Positions 1-4,790 of a stretch of DNA of 7,785 nt are shown here, piece by piece. The number at the start of each line of letters is the position of its first letter. Within the stretch, counting starts at the first letter, position 1. The DNA is from Accumulibacter sp. (GTDB lineage: Bacteria > Pseudomonadota > Gammaproteobacteria > Burkholderiales > Rhodocyclaceae). Where the stretch lies: positions 1 to 7,785 of the forward strand of contig JAISQQ010000132.1 of the NCBI GenBank assembly GCA_031274075.1, in the 5' to 3' direction. The notes under the pieces were generated by a model that ran no database searches, was not told the DNA's origin, and saw only the letters and a list, made by a program, of their open reading frames with translations. Made by a program: the position numbers and the translations under genes.

Positions 1-222
1 GCCGTCAAGACCCTGTTCGGCGGCACGCGCGGCTGCGCGCACCTGAGCGAATTGCTCATGGGCCTGCCGACCGCGGCGTTCCAGACCTTCGCCGGCGACG
101 CGCCCCCCGCCGATCCCGAGGAAAAACCTTTCCACCTCGACCGATGCCACGCGCTGACAACGGATTCGGAGGTGGTCAGGCGCCATTACCCGCGCTGGTA
201 CCGCGGCTCCGCGCCGGAGTAG
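1..222 (+). CDS. DUF2889 family protein, C-terminal part (5' end outside window)
   Basis: The reading frame is open from the first base and ends at TAG 220-222, giving 73 residues of a protein that starts outside the window. The visible part has LFGGTRGCAHLSELL (residues 5-19), AFQTFAG (26-32), KPFHLDRCHAL (42-52) and RRHYPRWYRG (60-69). This succession matches my memory of the C-terminus of DUF2889, a family of roughly 200-residue proteins common in betaproteobacteria and without established function. Cys12, His14, Cys49 and His50 stand out as possible metal or catalytic residues, but that is inference. The last codons run into a 9-bp tandem repeat, so the C-terminal GSAPE may vary between strains. 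No signal peptide or membrane segment is seen in this part. The 249 bases to gltA, with two repeats, suggest it is not co-transcribed with gltA. Confidence 0.8.
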   Translation, partial: AVKTLFGGTRGCAHLSELLMGLPTAAFQTFAGDAPPADPEEKPFHLDRCHALTTDSEVVRRHYPRWYRGSAPE

Positions 223-256
223 GTGGAGTGGGCGGAGTGGGCGGAGTAGGCGGAGT
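212..256. repeat. 9-bp tandem repeat (GGCGGAGTR type), about five units
   Basis: Consecutive 9-base units at 212-220, 221-229, 230-238, 239-247 and 248-256 all end in GGAGT and differ at one to three positions (for example GGGCGGAGT and AGGCGGAGT). The first unit overlaps the end of the DUF2889 gene and contains the first base of its stop codon. Copy number could change by replication slippage without a frameshift, because nine is a multiple of three. Confidence 0.85.
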
Positions 257-329
257 GTGGATTGCTGATGAGTCGTTCCCGTTCGCCTTGAATTCGCCTT
301 GGCAACGGAACGCGAAGACGAGCCGGTTC

Positions 330-412
330 CAGAGGACAGAGGACAGAGGACAGTTCAGTTACCGGGCGCGAAGCGCACGCAAATATTACTGTCCTCTGTC
401 CTCTGTCCTCTG
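330..412. repeat. Perfect 25-bp inverted repeat with 33-nt loop, arms made of 7-bp units
   Basis: The left arm (330-354) and right arm (388-412) are exact reverse complements over 25 bases. Each arm is itself three tandem copies of a 7-mer: AGAGGAC in the left arm, GTCCTCT in the right. The 33-base loop (355-387) carries a second small palindrome, GCGC-GAA-GCGC (366-376). As RNA it would form a very stable stem with no T-run, so it is not a classical terminator. It looks like a dispersed intergenic repeat or a miniature mobile element. It could block read-through from the DUF2889 gene or stabilise its 3' end. No transposase gene or clear target duplication is seen. Confidence 0.85.
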
Positions 413-471
413 AGTCCGGCGTCAAGGTAAAATAAACTTGGCTGTCAACCGAAGAACGAGGACCCGACATC

Positions 472-1767
472 ATGCACCAGGAAGAAAAGGCAAGGCTCAT
501 TATCGGCGGCAAGACTATCGAATTGCCCGTCTTGACCGGAACGGAGGGAGACAAAGCCATCGATATTTCGGAGTTGTACGATGAACACGGTATCACGGCA
601 TTCGATCCGTCGCTCGGCAGCACTTGCATGTGCCAGAGCACCATCACCTACATTGACGGCGATAAGGGAATCCTTCGCTATCGCGGGATTCCGATAGAGC
701 AATTCGACCGTCCTCAGCCGAACTTCATTGAAGTTGCCTGGCTCTTGATTTTCGGAAACTTGCCGACGCGGCGGGAACTCCGGGATTTCAGAGATCTTTT
801 GACCGCCAATGAGATGCTGCATGAAGGGCTGCACCGGCAATTCGGCGATTTGCCGCCGAAATCGCCGCCGATGGCGATACTTTCGGCGATGTTGAGTCAA
901 TTGGCGTGCTATTACGAAAAATTCCTGCCGCTCGGCGATGACGAATTGTTTATCGAAGCCGCCGCCCGGCTGATCAGCAAAGTACGAACCATTGCCGCCT
1001 ATTCCTATCGTAGATCGAAGGGGCTGCCGTTCATGTATCCTGATCCGGCGCTGCGCTACTGCGCCAATTTTCTGCACATGATGTTCTCGATTCCGTATCA
1101 GCAATACATCATCGGCGAGGAAATCGAGGATGCGATGAATCTCGTCCTTATTTTGCACGCCGATCACGAGCAAAATTGCAGTACGTCCACGGTTCGGGTC
1201 GTCGGTTCGGCAAAAGCGAATCTGTTCGCGTCGTGCGCCGCCGGAGTCAGCGCCCTTTGGGGACCGCTTCACGGCGGCGCCAATGTCGAAGTGATAAAAA
1301 TGCTCGAATCCATCCATAACGGCGGAATGAAGCCGGAAGAGTGTATCGAGGCGGCGAAAGACAAAACGAATCCGTTCAAGCTCTTCGGTTTCGGACACCG
1401 GATTTACAGAAATTACGATCCGAGGGCAAAAATTCTCCGTGCGGCGGTTGATCGGGTCTTTGCCCGGCTGAAAACCAAGGATCCACTGTTGGACATTGCC
1501 CGGAAACTGGAGGAATTGGCTCTCAAGGATTCCTATTTCATTGACCGGAAACTGTATCCGAACGTCGATTTTTACAGCGGAGTCCTGCTCCGGGCCATGG
1601 AAATTCCGACCAACATGTTCACGGTGATTTTTGCGATGGGCCGGCTTCCCGGCTGGATTGCCCAGTGGAAAGAACAGCACGACAACCTGACGCAGAAAAT
1701 TATCCGCCCGCGTCAACTGTACACCGGCAACAAAATCACCGGCTACATACCCATCGAATCGCGATAA
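472..1767 (+). CDS. gltA: Citrate synthase (type II)
   Basis: This 431-residue protein should condense acetyl-CoA and oxaloacetate to citrate, the entry step of the TCA cycle, in the cytoplasm. The length is typical for the hexameric bacterial type II enzyme. The catalytic triad is intact: His267 in WGPLHGGAN, His309 in GFGHRIYRN and Asp366 in PNVDFYSG. LHADHEQN (228-235), GRLPGWIAQW (390-399) and the RPRQLYTG arginines (412-419) are further family signatures. The N-terminus is more divergent: TCMCQSTITYIDGDKG replaces the usual STAxCxSxITFIDGDKG pattern. The ATG at 472 has GAGGA (458-462) nine bases upstream. A TAAAAT box at 428-433 could be a -10, but no good -35 is seen. GC in sampled lines is 47-53%, well below the neighbouring genes, which suggests recent transfer or different selection. 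It stands alone, with no sdh or suc genes beside it. The family call is secure; the transfer idea is inference. Confidence 0.96.
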   Translation: MHQEEKARLIIGGKTIELPVLTGTEGDKAIDISELYDEHGITAFDPSLGSTCMCQSTITYIDGDKGILRYRGIPIEQFDRPQPNFIEVAWLLIFGNLPTRRELRDFRDLLTANEMLHEGLHRQFGDLPPKSPPMAILSAMLSQLACYYEKFLPLGDDELFIEAAARLISKVRTIAAYSYRRSKGLPFMYPDPALRYCANFLHMMFSIPYQQYIIGEEIEDAMNLVLILHADHEQNCSTSTVRVVGSAKANLFASCAAGVSALWGPLHGGANVEVIKMLESIHNGGMKPEECIEAAKDKTNPFKLFGFGHRIYRNYDPRAKILRAAVDRVFARLKTKDPLLDIARKLEELALKDSYFIDRKLYPNVDFYSGVLLRAMEIPTNMFTVIFAMGRLPGWIAQWKEQHDNLTQKIIRPRQLYTGNKITGYIPIESR

Positions 1768-1770
1768 AAC

Positions 1771-1805
1771 CACTGGAGCCGCATGCGATGTGAGCGGTTC
1801 TGGTG
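1771..1805 (+). terminator. Hairpin just after gltA, no T-run
   Basis: Four bases after the gltA stop, 1771-1782 pairs with 1794-1805 over 12 positions, three of them G-U, around an 11-base loop. Because of the G-U pairs it is much better as + strand RNA than as a DNA palindrome. It lacks the following T-run of an intrinsic terminator, so it may protect the gltA 3' end or help Rho-dependent ending. Confidence 0.4.
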
Positions 1806-1880
1806 ATTCGTTGCGCACACTTTCACGAACGCGGAGTCATGTATACCGAAGTTATGTATATTTTTAAGGGCGGACGGTAA

Positions 1881-1965
1881 GTGCAATAAAGTGGAGCCGC
1901 GCCTAGCAAGCCGGGCGCGGTGGGTATTTCAACGATACTCAGGCTACCAGACCGGTGTATTGCAC
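1881..1965. other. Possible structured RNA segment (nested hairpins)
   Basis: GTGCAATA (1881-1888) is the exact reverse complement of TATTGCAC (1958-1965). Enclosed are a 7-bp stem CCGCGCC/GGCGCGG (1897-1903 with 1914-1920), a 6-bp stem (1922-1927 with 1935-1940, one G-U on the + strand) with loop TTCAACG, and a weak 4-bp stem (1945-1948 with 1954-1957). Together they draw a multi-branch junction. I recognise no known RNA family. An 8-bp closing stem at this distance is expected about once by chance in a gap this size, so confidence is low. The rest of 1806-1880 holds only an AT-rich patch with ATGTATA twice (1839-1845 and 1854-1860). Confidence 0.2.
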
Positions 1966-2052
1966 GTTGCCAGCAACATCGCTTATGATGAACATAACGA
2001 CGTATCGCAAGACGCGTCGCCGTCTGGAATGACCGTGCGTGGTATCTTCCAT
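1939..2052 (-). CDS. Small minus-strand ORF, 37 aa, N-terminal PilZ-like (possibly a gene remnant)
   Basis: Reading the minus strand from 2052 down to the TGA at 1941-1939 gives 37 residues. The start is preceded by AGGAGG (2065-2060) with seven bases between, the best Shine-Dalgarno arrangement in the window. The peptide has a basic stretch SRRRRVLR (9-16), then a hydrophobic beta-like run YVVMFII (17-23), then DVAGNVQYTGLVA. RRxxxR at 11-16 followed by this pattern is how PilZ c-di-GMP-binding domains begin, and the stop falls about where their D/NxSxxG motif would start. I therefore suspect the first half of a PilZ domain, cut by a mutation, or an unrelated small protein. Against a live gene: a terminator lies directly upstream, no promoter is obvious, and the remaining frames show no clear second half. 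The PilZ link is inference from a short pattern. Confidence 0.3.
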   Translation of the reverse strand: MEDTTHGHSRRRRVLRYVVMFIISDVAGNVQYTGLVA

Positions 2053-2059
2053 CGACTTT

Positions 2060-2089
2060 CCTCCTTTCTCCCTTGCGGGGTATTGGAGG
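2060..2089 (-). promoter_or_regulatory. Hairpin that would cover the Shine-Dalgarno site of the small minus-strand ORF
   Basis: On the minus strand CCTCC (2089-2085) can pair with GGAGG (2064-2060), which is the Shine-Dalgarno core of the ORF starting at 2052. Inside, CCC (2079-2077) pairs with GGG (2072-2070) around GCAA, a GNRA-type tetraloop. Opening the outer five-pair stem would expose the ribosome site, an arrangement typical of thermosensors and translational switches. The same bases also fold on the + strand. No known riboswitch class is recognised. Confidence 0.3.
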
Positions 2090-2094
2090 GCGAC

Positions 2095-2133
2095 AAAAGC
2101 CCCAGTTAAGCCCCATTTGGCGCGGGGCTTTTT
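2095..2133 (+). terminator. Intrinsic terminator with two alternative left arms, possibly bidirectional
   Basis: GGGGCTTTTT (2124-2133) can pair with AAGCCCC just upstream (2108-2114, 9-base loop) or with AAAAGCCCC further upstream (2095-2103). The five Ts at 2129-2133 form the tail on the + strand. On the minus strand the mirror arrangement ends in GGGGCTTTT (2103-2095), so it may stop transcription from both sides. It separates gltA, and any small RNA in 1806-2094, from the aro operon leader. Confidence 0.7.
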
Positions 2134-2214
2134 CGTTCGCCCCCGCCGTCACTCTCTCAGGTATCGCCTTTGGGCCTTCCAGAACAGCCAGGGTATTGTG
2201 TTACTCTCCTGGAG

Positions 2215-2246
2215 CCGGGCGCGAAGCGCCTCGAGGCGATAGCTTC
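2215..2246 (+). repeat. 15-bp repeat shared with position 362, plus leader hairpin
   Basis: CCGGGCGCGAAGCGC at 2215-2229 is identical to 362-376, inside the loop of the 25-bp inverted repeat. It contains the palindrome GCGC-GAA-GCGC. Directly overlapping is GCCTCGAGGC (2228-2237), a perfect 10-bp palindrome enclosed by GAAGC (2223-2227) and GCTTC (2242-2246). A smaller hairpin, CCAGG/CCTGG (2188-2192 with 2208-2212), lies just upstream. These resemble REP-like intergenic palindromes. I see nothing else in 2134-2187. Confidence 0.5.
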
Positions 2247-2286
2247 ACCCTCCGTCCATAAACGTCTGTTCAGTGCGCACGGTTCC

Positions 2287-2311
2287 GGCCTTGCGCCGCA
2301 GGTTTTTTTTT
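2287..2311 (+). promoter_or_regulatory. Possible attenuator: small hairpin followed by T9, upstream of aroF
   Basis: Bases 2289-2291 pair with 2300-2302 and 2293-2294 with 2298-2299, with one bulged T and two possible outer G-U pairs. Nine consecutive Ts follow (2303-2311), ending 24 bases before the aroF start. A hairpin plus T-run in a biosynthetic leader suggests transcription attenuation, but the stem is short and no separate leader peptide with its own stop is seen. Confidence 0.3.
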
Positions 2312-2335
2312 GTATGCCAAACAAGAGGATATCTC

Positions 2336-3376
2336 ATGATTATCGTGCTCAAACACGGTGTAACAGCGCAGGACGTGGAGCAGTTTTCCGCGTCCATCAC
2401 GGAACAGTACGCGGTGAAGGTAAATGCGTGGTACGGAGAGTATTCGGTGGTGTTGGGGCTGCTCGGGGATACGTCGGTGGTGGACCTCGAAGCGGTCGCG
2501 GCGCAGAACATCGTTGCCAGCGTCAAGCGGGTACAGGAGCCGTACAAGAAGGCGAGCCGCCACTTCCACCCGGAAGACAGCCTGCTGAACCTGGGCGGCG
2601 GCGCACGAATCGGGGGCGGCGCGCTGGGCGTCATCGCGGGGCCGTGTTCCGTCGAGAGCGAGGAACAAATCGTCGACGTCGCCCGGCGGGTAAAGGCGGC
2701 GGGGGCAAGCTTCCTGCGCGGCGGAGCGTTCAAGCCGCGCACCTCGCCTTACGCCTTCCAGGGGTTGCGGGCGCAGGGCTTGGAACTGCTGCGCAAGGCG
2801 CGGCAGACAACGGGGCTGCCCATCGTCACCGAGATCATGGCGGCGAATCACCTGGCGCTGTTCGAGGACGTGGACGTCATCCAGGTAGGCGCGCGCAACA
2901 TGCAAAACTTCGAGCTGCTCAAGGAGCTGGGCAAGATGGACAAGCCCATTCTGCTCAAGCGCGGGCTGGCCAACACCATCGAGGAATTGCTCATGAGCGC
3001 GGAATACATCATGGCGGCGGGCAATGAGCGGGTAATCCTCTGCGAGCGGGGCATTCGCACCTTCGAGACCATGACCCGCAACACGCTGGACGTGTCGGCG
3101 ATCCCCTTGCTGAAAGAGCAGTCGCATCTGCCGGTGGTGGTGGATCCCAGCCACGCGTCGGGAATGGCGAGGCTGGTGGAACCGCTGTCGATGGCGGCGA
3201 TCGCGGCGGGCGCGGACGGGCTGATCATCGAAGTCCACAATGATCCGCCGCATGCGCTGTGCGACGGGCCGCAATCGCTGACGCCTCCACAATTCGACGC
3301 GCTGATGGAGAAAATCAGGCGCGTCGCGCCGGTGCTCGGGCGGACCTTGAGCGGCGCGGGCGAGGCGCGCGAATGA
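2336..3376 (+). CDS. aroF: 3-deoxy-7-phosphoheptulonate (DAHP) synthase, type I-beta with N-terminal regulatory domain
   Basis: This 346-residue enzyme should join phosphoenolpyruvate and erythrose 4-phosphate to DAHP, the first step of the shikimate pathway. Residues 1-70 form the ferredoxin-like N-terminal domain (MIIVLKHGVT onward) that in the Thermotoga-type enzyme mediates feedback inhibition by aromatic amino acids. The TIM barrel follows from about 90. Metal-site residues expected for the family are visible: Cys104 in AGPCSVES, His273 in DPSHASG, Glu299 in IIEVHND and Asp310. Substrate-binding residues lie in FKPRTSPYAFQG (132-143) and LLKRG (206-210). I chose ATG 2336 because AAGAGGA (2323-2329) is six bases upstream and the family starts with MIIV. 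An in-frame GTG at 2273 would add 21 residues through the T9 run and has no ribosome site. It overlaps aroB by four bases. The symbol is uncertain (aroF, aroG and aroA are all used for this family); the function is secure. Confidence 0.95.
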   Translation: MIIVLKHGVTAQDVEQFSASITEQYAVKVNAWYGEYSVVLGLLGDTSVVDLEAVAAQNIVASVKRVQEPYKKASRHFHPEDSLLNLGGGARIGGGALGVIAGPCSVESEEQIVDVARRVKAAGASFLRGGAFKPRTSPYAFQGLRAQGLELLRKARQTTGLPIVTEIMAANHLALFEDVDVIQVGARNMQNFELLKELGKMDKPILLKRGLANTIEELLMSAEYIMAAGNERVILCERGIRTFETMTRNTLDVSAIPLLKEQSHLPVVVDPSHASGMARLVEPLSMAAIAAGADGLIIEVHNDPPHALCDGPQSLTPPQFDALMEKIRRVAPVLGRTLSGAGEARE

Positions 3377-4431
3377 AGCGGGTGACGATACAGAGTTCAC
3401 GAACGTATGACTGCGTTATCGGACAGGGATTACTGGAACAGTTGGGGATGCTCATGCGGGCGGCGGGACTGCAAGCCGAGCGGGCGTTGTTGGTGAGCGA
3501 TACCAGGGTCACGCCACTGTACGCCGCCCAGGCGGCAGCGTCGCTCGAGGCCGCCGGCTACCGGTGCTCGATGCACGTCTTCGAGGCCGGGGAAGCACAC
3601 AAGCGCCTGGCGACGGTGGAAGGGATGTACGCCGCGCTGGCGACGCACGGGCTGGGACGGGGCGACGTCATCGTGGCGCTGGGCGGCGGGGTGGTGGGGG
3701 ATATGGCGGGTTTCGCCGCCGCGACCTGGATGCGTGGCATCCGCTTCGTCCAGGCGCCGACGACGCTGTTGGCGCAAGTGGATTCCTCGGTCGGCGGCAA
3801 GACGGCGGTGGACACCCGCGCCGGAAAGAACCTCGTCGGAGCGTTCTGGCAACCCTCGCTGGTCGTCGCGGACGTGGATACGCTGGACACTCTTCCGCCC
3901 GCGGCATTCGCCGACGGGATGGCGGAAGTCGTCAAGACGGCGTGCATCCGGGACGCGGCCCTGCTGGCGAAGCTGGAGGCGAAAACGCCGCGTGGCGACG
4001 CGCCGGAACTGGAGGCGGTCATCGCCCGCTGCGTTGACATCAAGCGCGCCATCGTGGAGGAAGATGAGCGCGACGCGGGGGTACGCGGATTGCTCAACTT
4101 CGGACACACGGTAGGGCACGCGCTGGAGCGGTACTCCGATTACACGCTGTCCCACGGGTCGGCAGTCGCCGTCGGCATGGTGGTCATGGCGCGGGCAGGA
4201 GAGTCGCTGGGCGTCACCGTTCCCGGCACGGCGGCGCGGCTCACACGGGTATTGACGGCTTACGGGCTGCCGACGCACACCGACGCCCGCCCCTCCGATT
4301 GGGCGCCGCTCATGATGGCGGACAAGAAGCGGCACGGGGAAAAAATCGACCTGGTGCTGCTGCGGGAGATGGGCGACGCGGTGCTGCATCCCATCGATGT
4401 CCAGGAAGCAATTGCCCAGGTATTGCCTTGA
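3373..4431 (+). CDS. aroB: 3-dehydroquinate synthase
   Basis: This 352-residue cytoplasmic enzyme should convert DAHP to 3-dehydroquinate, step 2 of the shikimate pathway, using NAD and a divalent metal. The NAD-binding motif GGGVVGD is at 104-110, followed by PTTLLAQVDSSVGGKTAVD (129-147) and GKNLVGAFWQP (151-161), all family signatures. The metal ligands by alignment are Glu185 in DGMAEVVK, His245 in NFGHTVGHA and His261 in LSHG. Lysines 318-319 in ADKKR complete the active site. Length is normal and nothing is missing. The start ATG overlaps the aroF stop in an ATGA (3373-3376), a classic coupling arrangement, so no separate strong ribosome site is needed; an upstream in-frame start would lie inside aroF and is unlikely. 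The pair thus makes the first two pathway enzymes together. GC is about 67-72% in sampled lines. In many proteobacteria aroB instead follows aroK. Confidence 0.97.
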   Translation: MKRVTIQSSRTYDCVIGQGLLEQLGMLMRAAGLQAERALLVSDTRVTPLYAAQAAASLEAAGYRCSMHVFEAGEAHKRLATVEGMYAALATHGLGRGDVIVALGGGVVGDMAGFAAATWMRGIRFVQAPTTLLAQVDSSVGGKTAVDTRAGKNLVGAFWQPSLVVADVDTLDTLPPAAFADGMAEVVKTACIRDAALLAKLEAKTPRGDAPELEAVIARCVDIKRAIVEEDERDAGVRGLLNFGHTVGHALERYSDYTLSHGSAVAVGMVVMARAGESLGVTVPGTAARLTRVLTAYGLPTHTDARPSDWAPLMMADKKRHGEKIDLVLLREMGDAVLHPIDVQEAIAQVLP

Positions 4432-4503
4432 ACTGGCGCGCCCCGGGCGGTTGTACGACTGGACGGGGACGATGCGGGCCATGTCCGCCAAGTCATTGAT
4501 ATT

Positions 4504-4509
4504 TATAAT
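4504..4509 (+). promoter_or_regulatory. TATAAT box in the aroB-ABC gap (possible -10)
   Basis: A consensus -10 hexamer TATAAT lies in an AT-rich patch about 285 bases before the transporter operon. The best -35 candidate at 17 bases spacing (4481-4486, ATGTCC) is poor. It may drive a long-leader transcript of the ABC operon, or be chance. I see no credible gene in 4432-4790. Confidence 0.2.
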
Positions 4510-4676
4510 GAAACGGCGTACCACTGATCAAAATTACACGCATCTCGGCACAATCCCGCTACTTCCAGCAAGGGTTTGTTTGAGCGTGAAGCCATTATCG
4601 CCGCCGCTTCCGCTTTTGGATGCTAACGGCGTGGGCGCGGCAGTTGGGCCTCCGTCGAACTCGACTTCTCCGCTTT

Positions 4677-4706
4677 CCGCCGTGCCCGCGGCGGTTATAT
4701 GATTTT
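4677..4706 (+). terminator. Weak terminator-like hairpin after aroB
   Basis: CCGCCG (4677-4682) and CGGCGG (4689-4694) form a 6-bp GC-only stem with a 6-base loop, followed by TTATATGATTTT, an interrupted T-rich tail. It lies 245 bases after the aroB stop. It could end transcription entering from aroB and separate it from the transporter operon. Confidence 0.4.
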
Positions 4707-4751
4707 GCTTATATCAAAATGATTTTTTGTTCTGATTCGTCATAAAACGAA
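4702..4751 (+). promoter_or_regulatory. AT-rich upstream region of the ABC operon with two inverted repeats
   Basis: ATTTTG (4702-4707) and CAAAAT (4715-4720) flank a 7-base spacer. TTCGT (4736-4740) and ACGAA (4747-4751) flank CATAAA, giving a 16-bp palindromic site 39 bases before the start codon, where a repressor or activator could bind. A promoter probably lies here, judging by base composition, but no clear -35/-10 pair can be fixed. The regulator is unknown. Confidence 0.35.
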
Positions 4752-4790
4752 CTGTTAGACTGGTCACTCCATTCCATTGAGGACCACGTC

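Noticed and set aside
445..1818. 457-codon open frame antisense to gltA
   Set aside because: It mirrors gltA almost exactly, its residue content is arginine-rich and low in recognisable motifs, and no family pattern is seen.
1838..1866. Resemblance to a loxP arm (TATACCGAAGTTAT) and to the dif core (ATGTATAT)
   Set aside because: The loxP-like arm has one extra base and no second arm. Aligning with dif matches only the 8-base core; both recombinase half-sites fail.
1922..1949. T-arm-like hairpin with loop TTCAACG followed by ACCA, suggesting a tRNA
   Set aside because: The G-C pair closing the loop is missing, no 5' acceptor strand pairs with the bases before ACCA, and no anticodon arm fits.
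2150..2190. CTCTCAGGTATC and AGAACAG, recalling the 3' part of a glycine riboswitch
   Set aside because: The required upstream GCCGAAGG core and matching P1 strand are absent and the spacing is wrong; no glycine gene follows.
2170..3027. 285-codon plus-strand frame overlapping the aroF leader and gene
   Set aside because: After the leader it is the out-of-frame shadow of aroF, Gly/Arg-rich and without motifs.
4397..4702. 101-codon plus-strand frame overlapping the end of aroB
   Set aside because: It starts inside aroB, has no ribosome site, and the translated text shows no domain, signal or conserved look.
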